A DNA stretch of 64,000 nt from Mucilaginibacter sp. (lineage in GTDB: Bacteria; Bacteroidota; Bacteroidia; Sphingobacteriales; Sphingobacteriaceae). The DNA is taken from positions 1 through 64,000 of the forward strand of contig NZ_JAQBOW010000070.1 of the NCBI RefSeq assembly GCF_028287845.1, in the 5' to 3' direction. The notes below the pieces were generated by a model, which was not told the origin of the DNA, made no database searches, and saw only the letters and a list, made by a program, of their open reading frames with translations. Shown in pieces: positions 20,971-31,508 of this stretch; the first letter of the stretch is position 1; each line of letters starts with the position of its first letter. A program made the position numbers and the translations under genes.

Positions 20971-20999
20971 CAGAACAAACTTACCCAAAAACAAAGCAA

Positions 21000-21277
21000 C
21001 GAGGCTGTATCAAACAGGGCAGACGCATTAAAATAATAATACAACTCATTAGGAGGCTCCCATGGAGCCTTTTCTAACTTTTAGCTTATTTCTATAAACA
21101 GGCGACTCCTACGGAGTCAAATATCCGCTTTGTTTTAGCAAATTATTGGCTCCGTAGGAGCTCCCTGTTTATAGAAGGACAAAACAAAACCCTGTTTTGG
21201 CTCCTATTGGAGCCTCCTTATATAGGTGATACCCTTTGAGTTATTTTAATGCATCCTCCCTGTTTGATACAGCCTCG
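21000..21277. repeat. MITE/REP-like nested palindromic element
   Basis: 20-bp perfect TIRs cgaggctgtatcaaacaggg/ccctgtttgatacagcctcg with four internal GGCTCC-N-GGAGCC-type hairpins. Confidence 0.85.
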
Positions 21278-21287
21278 GTTTAGTGTA

Positions 21288-21800
21288 TTATGCAAATTGG
21301 GCCATCTTTTCCAACTCGTCGGCACTTGGGCCATAGCTTCCGGGGATAGGTATATTCAGCAAGCGCAAGAATACGCCCAACTGCGCCCTGTGATGTATGG
21401 TTTGGGCGATGGATATGCGCACGGTTTCGTATTTGGTCAGGTTGGCTATTATGTGCTTGCCGTTGCTTAGGGTCCACGGTTTTTCTAATTCGGCCTCATT
21501 GGTGGCTTGCAGGTGCGCGCGGCCATCAGTATAAGAATTCTCGAAGATCTCTAACACATCGGCTGTATTATTTACTACGGTTGCCTCATAAGGGTTAGCG
21601 GCAAAGTCAAGCCCATCGGTAGTAATGGCCATGCTTATCCAGGCGGGCAATTCGGCAATGTGGGTAGTGAGTTGCATAATGCTCATGCTTTTTGGATGCG
21701 GTTTCCAGTTGTACTTATCGTTTGGTACAATGCTTAACATTTTGCGTGTAATTTGAGCTTCCTGCTCAATTTCCTTTAATAATAATTGAATGATTGACAT
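21288..21800 (-). CDS. DinB family protein
   Basis: DinB helical pattern (KYNWKPHPKSMSIMQLTTHIAE; IAQTIHHRAQLGVFLRLLNIPIPGSYGPSADE). Confidence 0.88.
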   Translation of the reverse strand: MSIIQLLLKEIEQEAQITRKMLSIVPNDKYNWKPHPKSMSIMQLTTHIAELPAWISMAITTDGLDFAANPYEATVVNNTADVLEIFENSYTDGRAHLQATNEAELEKPWTLSNGKHIIANLTKYETVRISIAQTIHHRAQLGVFLRLLNIPIPGSYGPSADELEKMAQFA

Positions 21801-22039
21801 AGCTTTATGATTTTAGTTTGTACCACAAAGAAACGCCGGGGTAGTGACAGCCCTATGTCAGCAGGAATTGAAATCTAAAAAAATCTTTTTATTTCCATCC
21901 GTCTGCTTAGTGTTCGCACGCCACCCGTCCCCCAAAGCGGACGGACAAATCAACCTCACTCACCGTACCTCACACCGGAAACGCAAAAAGGTGGAAATTA
22001 CATCCACCTCATATTATCAAATCCACAATTATAAATGGT

Positions 22040-22729
22040 TTATTCTTCGTCTTCGGGATTAATTTTCTTACTGCTTTCGTAGTGCTTTAATATTTTGGCT
22101 TCTACGTAAAAAATTATCTCCTCTGCAATATTTTTAGCCTGATCGCCTATCCTCTCCAGCTTACGAATTATAGATAAGATATATAGCGCTTCGGGTAAAG
22201 AATTTATATCAGCTTTTATTATTTCACCTACTGTACTTGGCGAATTATCATTGATAGCATCCAACACATCATCTCTTTTAAATATGCTGCGGGCCAGCAC
22301 GGTATCTTCTTTCTCAAAAGCGGTGCGGGTATCCATCAGGATATTTACGGCCTCATCATACATTCGTATCAACGAGGTTTTTTCTAAAGCGGCTGCATCA
22401 AAATTTACGGATGATTCTACCACATAAAGTGCAATACCGGCAGCAATATCGCCAATACGTTCCAGGTTGGTATTTATCTTTAACGCGGCTAATAAAAACC
22501 TCAGATCAATAGCTACCGGGCAATGCAGGGCAAATATATTCTCGCAGTCGCGGTCTATCTTCAGCTCGAAAGAGTTAACTCGTTTTTCTTTAACCAGAAC
22601 TTCGCGGGCAAGGTCTTTATCAAACTGTACCATGGCATCTTTAGCCTTATTTAATTGCGACTGAACTAATATCCACATATCAACCAGCTCTGCTTTAAGC
22701 GCGGTTATTTCATTTTCTAATGGTGTCAT
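22040..22729 (-). CDS. phoU: Phosphate signalling protein PhoU
   Basis: PhoU helical repeats (LERIGDIAAGIA; LERIGDQAKNIAEEIIF); next to pstB. Confidence 0.93.
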   Translation of the reverse strand: MTPLENEITALKAELVDMWILVQSQLNKAKDAMVQFDKDLAREVLVKEKRVNSFELKIDRDCENIFALHCPVAIDLRFLLAALKINTNLERIGDIAAGIALYVVESSVNFDAAALEKTSLIRMYDEAVNILMDTRTAFEKEDTVLARSIFKRDDVLDAINDNSPSTVGEIIKADINSLPEALYILSIIRKLERIGDQAKNIAEEIIFYVEAKILKHYESSKKINPEDEE

Positions 22730-22816
22730 ATAATTAAAAATTAAAAAGTCAAAATTCAAAAGTGACGTGGATTAACTAACCTCTAATCACCAAACCTCTA
22801 ATCACTCCCGAAGGGC

Positions 22817-23575
22817 TTAGCTAAATCTGCCTGTTATATAATTCTGTGTACGTTGATCTGTTGGATTGGTAAACATTTGCTTGGTATCATCAAACTCAAC
22901 CAGTTCGCCCATATAAAAAAACGCGGTTCTGTCGCTCACACGTGCAGCCTGCTGCATGTTGTGGGTAACAATAATCAATGTATAATTAGCCTTCAACTCA
23001 TGAAACAATGCTTCAACACTCGAGGTTGATATGGGGTCGAGCGCAGATGTTGGCTCATCAAACAATATCAGCTCGGGTTGCATGGCAATGGCACGCGCAA
23101 TACACAGCCGCTGCTGTTGGCCGCCAGATAGGAATGTACCTTTTTTATGTAATGAATCTTTAACTTCTTTCCATAAAGCAGCGCTGGTTAATGATTTTTC
23201 TACAATAACATCCTTATCAGCTTTTGATACCTTAATACCATTTAACAGGTAACCGGCAACTACATTTTCATAAATACTTAGGTTTGGAAATGGATTAGGA
23301 CGCTGAAACACCATGCCAATTTTTGCTCTTACGTATATGGCATTCATATCGTACACATTTTCGCCATCAAGCAGTATTTTACCTGTTGAGGTAGCTCCGG
23401 GAATTAGCTCATGCATACGGTTAATGCCGCGCAAAAACGTGGTTTTGCCACAGCCCGAAGGGCCCATTACCGCTATAACTTCATGCTTGTTTATGCTGAT
23501 GTTTACATCCTTTACAACATGGTTATCCCCAAAATAAGAGTTGTAATTCTCAGCCTTTACAATTGTATTTTCCAT
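22817..23575 (-). CDS. pstB: Phosphate ABC transporter ATP-binding protein
   Basis: [36 protein letters not shown]; start set at [12 protein letters not shown]. Confidence 0.97.
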   Translation of the reverse strand: MENTIVKAENYNSYFGDNHVVKDVNISINKHEVIAVMGPSGCGKTTFLRGINRMHELIPGATSTGKILLDGENVYDMNAIYVRAKIGMVFQRPNPFPNLSIYENVVAGYLLNGIKVSKADKDVIVEKSLTSAALWKEVKDSLHKKGTFLSGGQQQRLCIARAIAMQPELILFDEPTSALDPISTSSVEALFHELKANYTLIIVTHNMQQAARVSDRTAFFYMGELVEFDDTKQMFTNPTDQRTQNYITGRFS

Positions 23576-24402
23576 TTTCTTGTTATCACTTTCGTGATTA
23601 TGTTTAGGGTTAAAACGAACATTAATAGTATAAACGATGCACCCCATGCCAGGTTATGCCAGTCGTCATAAGGGCTTGTAGCATAAGTGAATATCAGGTG
23701 TGGTAAGCTCTCCATTGGTTTACCCAAAGCGGCCGATACAAACGGGCTGCCAAAAGCGGTAAACAACAATGGTGCAGTTTCGCCTATAACACGGGCTATT
23801 GATAGCGTAATGCCTGATAAAATACCCGCGAAGCCGCAAGGTATTGTTACTTTTAAAATTACCCGGTGATAAGGCACGCCCAATGATAATGCTGCTTCTT
23901 TTAATGAGTCGGGTAATAACTTAAGCGTTTGCTCTGTTGATCTGATCACTATCGGCAACATCATAATAGCCAAAGCTATACTACCTGATAATGCCGAAAA
24001 GGTACCTAAAGGCTTAACCAGCCAAAAGTAAACTACAATACCAACTACGATGGATGGCACACCCTGTAATATATCAACACACAAACTGCTATAATAAGCC
24101 AGTTTTGTGCGCGGATTTTCGCTAAGGTAAACGCCTGCCGCCATACCCACAGGTATAGCAACTACTGATGCCGTCATTACCATTACAAAACTGCCTACTA
24201 AGGCATTGGCAATACCACCACCAGCTTCGCCTACCGGCGCAGGCGTACCGGTTAAAAATTTCCAGTTAACCTGGCCCGCACCTTGTTTAATTATATACAA
24301 TAGTATAATTACTAAGGGCACGGTTATTAAAAATGCAAAAAACACAATGATCCCTTTAAAGATATTGCTTTTGATATTCCTCATTCCTATTCTTGCTTCC
24401 AT
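23557..24402 (-). CDS. pstA: Phosphate ABC transporter permease PstA
   Basis: Six-TM permease; [36 protein letters not shown]. Confidence 0.95.
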   Translation of the reverse strand: MEARIGMRNIKSNIFKGIIVFFAFLITVPLVIILLYIIKQGAGQVNWKFLTGTPAPVGEAGGGIANALVGSFVMVMTASVVAIPVGMAAGVYLSENPRTKLAYYSSLCVDILQGVPSIVVGIVVYFWLVKPLGTFSALSGSIALAIMMLPIVIRSTEQTLKLLPDSLKEAALSLGVPYHRVILKVTIPCGFAGILSGITLSIARVIGETAPLLFTAFGSPFVSAALGKPMESLPHLIFTYATSPYDDWHNLAWGASFILLMFVLTLNIITKVITRKWKIQL

Positions 24403-24406
24403 GTTA

Positions 24407-25336
24407 TTAGTTATTTGTGAAGCGTGTTATTATTCTTTTACCTATAAGGTTAATTACAACCGTAACAAAGAATAGTACTAAACCCAATTCAATAAGTGCC
24501 GATAAATATTCGGTGTGGTCGGCTTCTGTAAATTCATTAGCAATTACGCTGGCCATTGTATTACCCGGTGCAAAAATACTGCTAGGTATAGTGCTGGTAT
24601 TACCTATCAGCATAGTTACTGCCATAGTTTCGCCTAAAGCCCTGCCTAATGACAACAGCACACCTGCAAATAAGCCAGAGCGGGTATAAGGCATAATTAC
24701 ACTACGGATAACTTCAAACCGGGTTGCGCCTAATGCATAAGCACCTTCTTTTAAAGGAGAAGGCACCATTCTTATTAAAGATATTCCTAATGATGCACCA
24801 TAAGGGATTATCATTATGGCTAATATTAATGATGCAGTTAAAATGCCTATACCATATGGCAATACATGAAATTTCATTTCGAGCTCACGTACCATTGGTA
24901 CTAATACAAACAAACCCCAAAAACCATAAATAATAGATGGGACAGCTGCAATCAGTTCAACGGTGTTTTTAAGCAAATCAGATAGCCATCCTTTAGGATT
25001 ATACTCGCCCAGGTAAATAGCAATGGCGTATGAAAAAGGCACCGAAATAATAAGTGCTATAAACGAGGTAAGTAAAGTGCCTATTAAAAATGGATAGGCC
25101 CCATATATATTTTGTACCGGGTCCCATACTTTCCCCCATAAATACCCAAAACCCAGTGCTTTAATTGAGGGCATGGATTCTATAATCAGCGTTGCTAATA
25201 CACCTAATATAATGAGCACCAATAAAATGCTCATGGCAATTAATATCCGTTTAAACAGTATCTCCCATTTTAACTGGCTGTTGGATAATTTTAATCTTTT
25301 ATTTTCCACAAATTTTGGGTTTCGTATACAAAACAA
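24407..25336 (-). CDS. pstC: Phosphate ABC transporter permease PstC
   Basis: AAVPSIIYGFWGLFVLVP; EGAYALGATRFEVIRSVIMP. Confidence 0.95.
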   Translation of the reverse strand: MFCIRNPKFVENKRLKLSNSQLKWEILFKRILIAMSILLVLIILGVLATLIIESMPSIKALGFGYLWGKVWDPVQNIYGAYPFLIGTLLTSFIALIISVPFSYAIAIYLGEYNPKGWLSDLLKNTVELIAAVPSIIYGFWGLFVLVPMVRELEMKFHVLPYGIGILTASLILAIMIIPYGASLGISLIRMVPSPLKEGAYALGATRFEVIRSVIMPYTRSGLFAGVLLSLGRALGETMAVTMLIGNTSTIPSSIFAPGNTMASVIANEFTEADHTEYLSALIELGLVLFFVTVVINLIGKRIITRFTNN

Positions 25337-25369
25337 TTACCAGTCCCTTATTTTATAGGAACTGGTAAT
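25337..25369. terminator. Partial terminator between pstS and pstC
   Basis: ttaccagtccc-ttattttata-ggaactggtaa imperfect hairpin. Confidence 0.5.
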
Positions 25370-25457
25370 AGTTAGTGTTGAGAATAAGGGGGCAAGATAA
25401 TACTATTTGAAACAAGTTTTGTTTCATGGTAAGATTATCTATCGACTCATATTTTAA

Positions 25458-26498
25458 TTATAATATCGCTTTACCACCGTAAGTAGCTGATTTTAAAATT
25501 GTTTCAGCAACTTTTACAGCTGATTTTGAAAGCGGTGCATAATTTAAAGGAGCGCAATTAGCTTGTCCCTGGTGAATGTTCCACCATAATAATTTAACTA
25601 ATTCGGTAGCTCTTACTTTTGAACGGCCACCATAATTTTGCTCTTTGTATATCAATGCCCAGGTAAAGCTGGCAATAGGGTAACCTTTAGGATTATCGGT
25701 ATTAGTTATTGATACTTTTGAATCAGCAGGTATTACAACATTACTTGCTAAAGTTGTGGCCTCAAGAGTTGGGGTAATAAATTTACCGCTTTTGTTTTGG
25801 ATGGCAGCAAAAGGCATTTTATTTTGAACGGCATAAGCTAACTCAACATAACCAATAGCACCCGGAGTTTGTTTAACTAAACCGGCAACACCTTCGTTAC
25901 CTTTTCCACCTAAGCCTGCAGGCCAGTTAACCGCACTTGCTTTACCTACTTTTGAAGCCCATTCAGGATTTACTTTTGTTAAAAAATCAGTAAAAATGAA
26001 AGAGGTACCGCTACCGTCTGAACGGTGAATAACCACGATAGGAAGATCAGGCAAACTAACACCCGGGTTAGAATCTTTAACCTCAGGACTGTTCCATTTA
26101 GTTACTTTACCTAAATAGATATCAGCCAAATCTTTACCTGATAATTTCAAACCTCCGGCAACACCCGGTACATTATAAGTTACTACTACAGCACCAGAAG
26201 TCATTGGGATATGCAGAACCTGAGCACTCATTTTTTTGGTTTGATCGTCATTTAAAGGCGCATCAGAATCACCAAAATCAACCGTTTTATTGGTTAGCTG
26301 CAATATACCGCCACCAGAACCAATTGATTGGTAATTAACCTTAGAAGCTGTATACTGTGAAAACATTTTTGAGAATAACGGGTTCACAAATGTACTGCCG
26401 GCACCTAACAAGACATTGTCTTGCGCCGAAGCAGCCATTGTTACACATGATGCTGCTAATGCAACAACCGCTAACTTTAAACTTTTACTTAATTTCAT
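25458..26498 (-). CDS. pstS: Phosphate-binding protein PstS
   Basis: LLGAGSTFVNPLFSKMFSQY; IGSGGGILQL; VIHRSDGSGTSFIFTDFL. Confidence 0.96.
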   Translation of the reverse strand: MKLSKSLKLAVVALAASCVTMAASAQDNVLLGAGSTFVNPLFSKMFSQYTASKVNYQSIGSGGGILQLTNKTVDFGDSDAPLNDDQTKKMSAQVLHIPMTSGAVVVTYNVPGVAGGLKLSGKDLADIYLGKVTKWNSPEVKDSNPGVSLPDLPIVVIHRSDGSGTSFIFTDFLTKVNPEWASKVGKASAVNWPAGLGGKGNEGVAGLVKQTPGAIGYVELAYAVQNKMPFAAIQNKSGKFITPTLEATTLASNVVIPADSKVSITNTDNPKGYPIASFTWALIYKEQNYGGRSKVRATELVKLLWWNIHQGQANCAPLNYAPLSKSAVKVAETILKSATYGGKAIL

Positions 26499-26529
26499 AA
26501 TTTTTCTTTTTTATGTTTTGTTTGTTTGA

Positions 26530-27909
26530 TTATTTACCAAAAGTGTAATAGAATGTAGCTCTATAAACTAAGTTATGGTCATTACCTACATAACCAGTGG
26601 TAGTAGATGAACGTTGATCTTTATATTCAATTAACCAAACATTTGGCGAAAAGTGAATTTTAGGAGCAGGTGTAAAATCTAAACCGGCAGTGTAAAATGT
26701 TTCTTTAACAGTTGGATTGTATGATCCGTAGTTTGTGTTAACTGTATAAGAATTAGCACCATCAAATTTGGTATCAGGGTTGTAACCATCACGACGGGCA
26801 AAGAAATTGATCTTGTCTTTAACAACTGCACCTTTTACCCATATAGAAAAGCCGTTTACAGTTGCATCTTCAACGTTTTTGGTACCACTGTTTGTTACGC
26901 CGTTGGTTATCTTTTGGGTATATGCTTCAACACCAACAGAGAACTTTGGATTAACGTAAGCTGCGAATACTTTTTTCATGCTGTGTGATTGGCCGCCGAT
27001 AGCAGCAGTAGCAGGTGCAGTTGGTGCATAATCACTATAAAGATCTAAATACAATTGTTTGTTAAAGAATTTACCCCATAAATCACCATAAAATATTTTG
27101 TAGAAACCGGTATTAGCGTTGGCAGCCGGCAGTAAGCTTGCTGTGCTATTATTGCCAACCATAAACACATATCCAAAGTTTTTGGTTGCCGGATCAAAGG
27201 TTCCCTGCAAAGCGGCACCTAAATCGTAAGAATTGTTTTTATGGAAGTCGGTTATTGTTTTTTCTATAAAACGATTACCCCATGTAGCTTCTGATAATGA
27301 TGTTGGAGCGTTGGTGCCCGGCTCATTTAACGCGAATCCTGGAGTAGACATTTCACCAACAACTATGTCGGTTCCATTCCAGATATTTCTATATCTTAAG
27401 TTAAAGTTTTTGATAAAGAAAGCCATTTTATTATCAACAAGGTTATCGCCATTTTGTATAGAAGTGGTTCCATTAACACCTGTATTTGCATTTGGCTCAG
27501 ATGCCAATAATACTTCTGCAGTAAATTTCTGGTCAATATCATAATCATAACCCAGATAAACCCGACGGAACTGGAAAGCATTTCTGTTGGTGGGTACACC
27601 ATTATACATAGATTCAGCACCTCTGTTTGTCGCATCAGCATGTTGGTTATAATAAAGATCGCCGAAAGCATATCCCCATAATCTTCTAACAGGCACCCAT
27701 ACGGCAGCATCCGCTTTTGGCGCAACCTTTACAGTTGCAGGTGCGTCTGCTTTAGTAGTTGTAATAGAATCGGCTTTTACATCAGTTTTTTTATTTTTTA
27801 ATATATTAACTGATGCTAATGTTGTTTCTTGGGCTTTAGCAGTAAAGCCTGTTAGCACTGAAGCCATTACTAAGACTGTACTAAAAAGTTTTGTAAACGT
27901 TTTTTTCAT
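26530..27909 (-). CDS. Outer-membrane phosphate-selective porin-like protein
   Basis: Signal peptide, aromatic beta-strand pattern, C-terminal VYRATFYYTFGK; pst context. Confidence 0.75.
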   Translation of the reverse strand: MKKTFTKLFSTVLVMASVLTGFTAKAQETTLASVNILKNKKTDVKADSITTTKADAPATVKVAPKADAAVWVPVRRLWGYAFGDLYYNQHADATNRGAESMYNGVPTNRNAFQFRRVYLGYDYDIDQKFTAEVLLASEPNANTGVNGTTSIQNGDNLVDNKMAFFIKNFNLRYRNIWNGTDIVVGEMSTPGFALNEPGTNAPTSLSEATWGNRFIEKTITDFHKNNSYDLGAALQGTFDPATKNFGYVFMVGNNSTASLLPAANANTGFYKIFYGDLWGKFFNKQLYLDLYSDYAPTAPATAAIGGQSHSMKKVFAAYVNPKFSVGVEAYTQKITNGVTNSGTKNVEDATVNGFSIWVKGAVVKDKINFFARRDGYNPDTKFDGANSYTVNTNYGSYNPTVKETFYTAGLDFTPAPKIHFSPNVWLIEYKDQRSSTTTGYVGNDHNLVYRATFYYTFGK

Positions 27910-28207
27910 GATTGATTGAAATGAGTGAAATAAATTTTGACTCAAAAGTGCGCATGCAGCATTATCTAAATGTTAAGAAATGATTAACATTTGATAATGT
28001 TATTTTAATACATGTTAATTTTTTAAAATAATAAAATAGTGCCTGATTTTGAGCAAGTTATTTGCTTAGACTATTCATTTTCAATTGATTAAACCAACGA
28101 AAATCGGCCATTTAATACCTAACAAATAATTAACATAGCATAACTTTTATTTAATATTAGATTAACATACCGCGGTTAATTTTAGACGTTCTAAATATTA
28201 TATATAA

Positions 28208-28852
28208 ATGCGCAGCTTATTCCGCAATTATTTCTCAAATAGGTCACTGTTTTACAATTTATTCGATGAGGCCGCAAAAAACGTGGTTCTCATGGCCGGT
28301 TTATTAGTAACAGCAGTAAATACAAGCGAAGCCGTTGAAAGGGAAGTAATTTTTAAGCAAATTGATAAATTAGAGAATACCGGCGACGAAATAACTCATA
28401 AAATTTATCTGGCTCTTGATCAGGTAATATTTACACCGATAAATCGCAGTAGTATTCATGTTTTAGCATCGTGCATTGATGATGTAGCCGATACCATACA
28501 AGAAGCAGGCGGAAGAATGTATCTATATAATATATTAGATTTTGTTACACCTATTAAAGAGATAGCATTGTTAATACAAAAAGCCAGTATAGCGATTGAA
28601 AAGGTAGTTAATTTGTTAAGAGAAGTTGGTAATGCCGATACCTGCAACGCCGCGTGTAAACAGATAAAGACTTATGAACATCAGTCTGATCAAATTTACT
28701 ATAATGCAGTTGCCGAATTATTTGCGAACGAGACGGATGCTATAAATTTGATCAAATACCGCGAAATACTATCATCCTTAGAAAACACGGTAAATCGTTG
28801 CAAGAATGCCAGTGATGCTTTAGAGGCTATTTTAATTAACAGGTTACATTAA
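28208..28852 (+). CDS. DUF47 / PhoU-like phosphate transport regulator
   Basis: FDEAAKNVVLMAGLL...HEGDEITHKIY-like pattern; helical repeats. Confidence 0.85.
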   Translation: MRSLFRNYFSNRSLFYNLFDEAAKNVVLMAGLLVTAVNTSEAVEREVIFKQIDKLENTGDEITHKIYLALDQVIFTPINRSSIHVLASCIDDVADTIQEAGGRMYLYNILDFVTPIKEIALLIQKASIAIEKVVNLLREVGNADTCNAACKQIKTYEHQSDQIYYNAVAELFANETDAINLIKYREILSSLENTVNRCKNASDALEAILINRLH

Positions 28853-29211
28853 CCTGCTTTTTGCTGATCGGCTGGATGACCGTCTTTTAATTCTTTTAAT
28901 TCCATTTCAAAAGCACGCATACGTGCATGTAAAATATCAAGCTCAGTGCGCATCATTTGTATTTCGGTGATCAATTTAGGCGATTCGGCTTTGTTTATAT
29001 GTTTCTCGCCGGTGCCCAGGATGAGCCATTCGGGCGAGTATTTTAACTGGAAACAAAGTTTACGGATAAGGTAATAGCTTACCTCTTGTTTTTTATTAAT
29101 CACCTTGCTTATAAAGCCCTGATCTACACCAATAGCACCTGCAAGGGCCAACTGTCCGCCGTGCTCCTTAACAATTACCTTTAACCGCTTTACAATACCT
29201 TCGTCTGCCAT
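28849..29211 (-). CDS. XRE-like helix-turn-helix protein
   Basis: GGQLALAGAIGVDQGFISKVINKKQEVSYYLIRKLCFQL plus coiled coil. Confidence 0.75.
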   Translation of the reverse strand: MADEGIVKRLKVIVKEHGGQLALAGAIGVDQGFISKVINKKQEVSYYLIRKLCFQLKYSPEWLILGTGEKHINKAESPKLITEIQMMRTELDILHARMRAFEMELKELKDGHPADQQKAG

Positions 29212-29294
29212 TTAGTTACAATTATAAACAAAGTAGCCATATAAAAGTAACTACAGGTTTATCCCACCTTAATAATTATCCAAAATACCCGGCA

Positions 29295-29786
29295 TTAAGC
29301 ATTGCCTTGCTCTTCGGTTGGCACCCCGGTGTCAGAAAATCGGTTAAAATAAGATAACGCTGTGTTATAAATATTTCTATCATTGCCTTCAACCCACCTT
29401 AAAGAGATGTAGATTTGCGATCCATGGTCTGATTCCCATTTTAATTGAACATCTATCATTGACGAGCTCCTGGTACGCTTAAAATCTATGGCTTTAATAT
29501 CCTGCCAATCAATTGTAATGTTTCTCAAATAATCAACAATACCCTTTTCATTAAATTCAAGCGCTAAATCACCATTAAGCGCTGGCCGTAATCTGGTAGC
29601 AATAACCATCACCAATATGAAGACAAGTAATGCTGTTAACACACCAAATACAATCATATCTATCCTATCATTATTATGATAAGCTTTATAAATATTCGAT
29701 ATAAAAAGCAAACCTAAAATAGTTAACACCCCAATTGTGACAAAACTATTTCGTTTACTGTAAGGATAAATAGTTGTAGTATCCAT
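29295..29786 (-). CDS. Two-TM membrane protein with PH-like domain
   Basis: Two N-terminal TM helices then a beta-rich domain; overlaps next stop. Confidence 0.5.
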   Translation of the reverse strand: MDTTTIYPYSKRNSFVTIGVLTILGLLFISNIYKAYHNNDRIDMIVFGVLTALLVFILVMVIATRLRPALNGDLALEFNEKGIVDYLRNITIDWQDIKAIDFKRTRSSSMIDVQLKWESDHGSQIYISLRWVEGNDRNIYNTALSYFNRFSDTGVPTEEQGNA

Positions 29787-30478
29787 TAATGATTATGCTT
29801 TTTATGAATATCCTTAACAAGGCAAAGCTTTTTAATATCGGCTATTTTAATAACAAATGGAGCATATTTAAGATGATTGCCAATCATTTCTGTAGTGTTA
29901 TCAGAATGAGCTATAACCTCCTCATTATTATCGCCTGCCAAAAGCCTTTTATACATACGGTATTCGCCCCACTCAATATAATAAACTTCGCCCGGTAAAA
30001 TTTTCTTATCGTGTATAACTTTTAACGCCACCCAGCAGCCATTTTCTAAATAAGGATACATAGAATGCCCCCAAACCGGCAAAGCAAAGTCGCAATCCTC
30101 AATACCCGGAAAATTCATGCGACCCACCGGATGAGTATCATTTATATCATTGTACACCTCTACCCCGGATGCTGTAGCCGTTATTTCATACATCGGTATC
30201 CCCTCTGCAACTTTAGATACCTGGCTAAATTCTGTATATTTTTTACCATCCAGGAAATCTTTATATTTTTCTTTAAAAATTTTGAATTTTTCCGGATCAA
30301 TATTTTGTCGGCTTTTAATGATCTCGGTTATAGAACTGGTAGAATTAAAGCCAAGTACCTCGGCCAATTGCGCGTTGCCGCTAAAAGCTTTTCCTTTTAA
30401 CTGGTTATATAAAATAATAAACTCAAGTGTTTCAGGGCGAACCGTTTTTATTTTATTAGTTTTTTCGGGAAATTCCAT
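29786..30478 (-). CDS. Phage repressor, HTH plus S24/LexA-like peptidase
   Basis: Ser/Lys-type peptidase pattern (PVWGHSMYPYLENGCWVALKV...EVYYIEWGEYRMYKRLL); start set at MEFPEKTNK. Confidence 0.85.
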   Translation of the reverse strand: MEFPEKTNKIKTVRPETLEFIILYNQLKGKAFSGNAQLAEVLGFNSTSSITEIIKSRQNIDPEKFKIFKEKYKDFLDGKKYTEFSQVSKVAEGIPMYEITATASGVEVYNDINDTHPVGRMNFPGIEDCDFALPVWGHSMYPYLENGCWVALKVIHDKKILPGEVYYIEWGEYRMYKRLLAGDNNEEVIAHSDNTTEMIGNHLKYAPFVIKIADIKKLCLVKDIHKKHNH

Positions 30479-30513
30479 AATCTTCAAATTTTTTTTAAAA
30501 CTTCTTGATTTAA

Positions 30514-30531
30514 ATAAAGATTTTTCTTTAT
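30514..30531. promoter_or_regulatory. Candidate prophage repressor operator
   Basis: ATAAAGA-TTTT-TCTTTAT perfect inverted repeat overlapping rightward -7 TATATTTG (30529-30536). Confidence 0.6.
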
Positions 30532-30753
30532 ATTTGTAATCCAATCCGGAACGAATCTAATACATAATTATATATAAACCAAATTACAAATAAAGAATAT
30601 ACAGAATAATGAATACAGAAATAATTAAATCAAGATTTGGACCTCATTTTATAACATTAAAATGGCAATTACGCGAATACACGTAAAGGCCAAAAGCGAA
30701 ATACATGCCGACCCATTTTAATTAACATCAAGCCACTACTAAATCTAAACAAA

Positions 30754-30939
30754 ATGCATATCGCTTACTCCGCATTACAAAATACAACCCGGCCAATAGC
30801 CGCAGACAAAATAACCGAAGAACAATTAAGCATCCGCTTTAAAGCCTACCACGCAACCTGCAATAAATACATTAAAGAAATTGCAGCAATACAAAAATAT
30901 ATACCTGGGTGGTTACCCGCCTGCCCTAATCATGGATAA
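30754..30939 (+). CDS. Small hypothetical early prophage protein
   Basis: 61-aa ORF downstream of the divergent promoter. Confidence 0.5.
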   Translation: MHIAYSALQNTTRPIAADKITEEQLSIRFKAYHATCNKYIKEIAAIQKYIPGWLPACPNHG

Positions 30940-31012
30940 GTAAATCTTATTCTGAATAAAAATTTCATGTCCCCGGCTATCATAAAGACCGATAGCTTTT
31001 AACTCTTTCAAA

Positions 31013-31429
31013 ATGATAAAGATCACAAAAAAATTAAAAGACAAACTGTGGTGGATGATCATATCTGTAGATTATGATTATAGCCGTATAACAGTTGCAG
31101 ACCATGAACTTAATGAAGACGTTCTTACCTTATGGCTTGAAGACAAACATGACTTTAAAAACTCGCTCGAAGAATGTTTGCAGGTTGATATAACAACCAA
31201 ACAATTTGCCAGAATAATAAGAGCCGAAAACATGAACAGTTATGAAGGAACTAAACTACACCCGAAGAAGAATTTTATTTATAAGGACCGCATAGAAATA
31301 AATGAGCCAATAAAATGGTATAAAGAAGATGCGTCGCTTATTGAGCAGCAATGGGCGCGCGAAGCAGTAGTAAAATTACTACTTACCGAATTGGTAGAAA
31401 ATGAGGTTGCAGCTATTGAGGTTTGGTAA
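31013..31429 (+). CDS. Hypothetical early prophage protein
   Basis: 138-aa acidic ORF after 30754. Confidence 0.6.
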   Translation: MIKITKKLKDKLWWMIISVDYDYSRITVADHELNEDVLTLWLEDKHDFKNSLEECLQVDITTKQFARIIRAENMNSYEGTKLHPKKNFIYKDRIEINEPIKWYKEDASLIEQQWAREAVVKLLLTELVENEVAAIEVW

Positions 31430-31434
31430 TAATT

Positions 31435-31448
31435 ATGCCAATTAGCAT
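31435..31448. promoter_or_regulatory. Prophage motif ATGCCAATYAGCAT, copy 1
   Basis: ATGCCAATTAGCAT. Confidence 0.5.
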
Positions 31449-31508
31449 ATAAAACATAAATGTTGAAAGTTCAGCTATATAGCTGTTATACTTTAATTGA
31501 TTGCAAAA

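Noticed and set aside
23031-24933. Plus-strand ORFs opposite pstB/pstA/pstC
   Set aside because: Antisense to conserved ABC transporter genes with no recognisable domain.
28208-28852. DUF47 gene separated from a pit transporter by prophage insertion
   Set aside because: No pit gene is seen right of the prophage, so insertion between the two cannot be shown.
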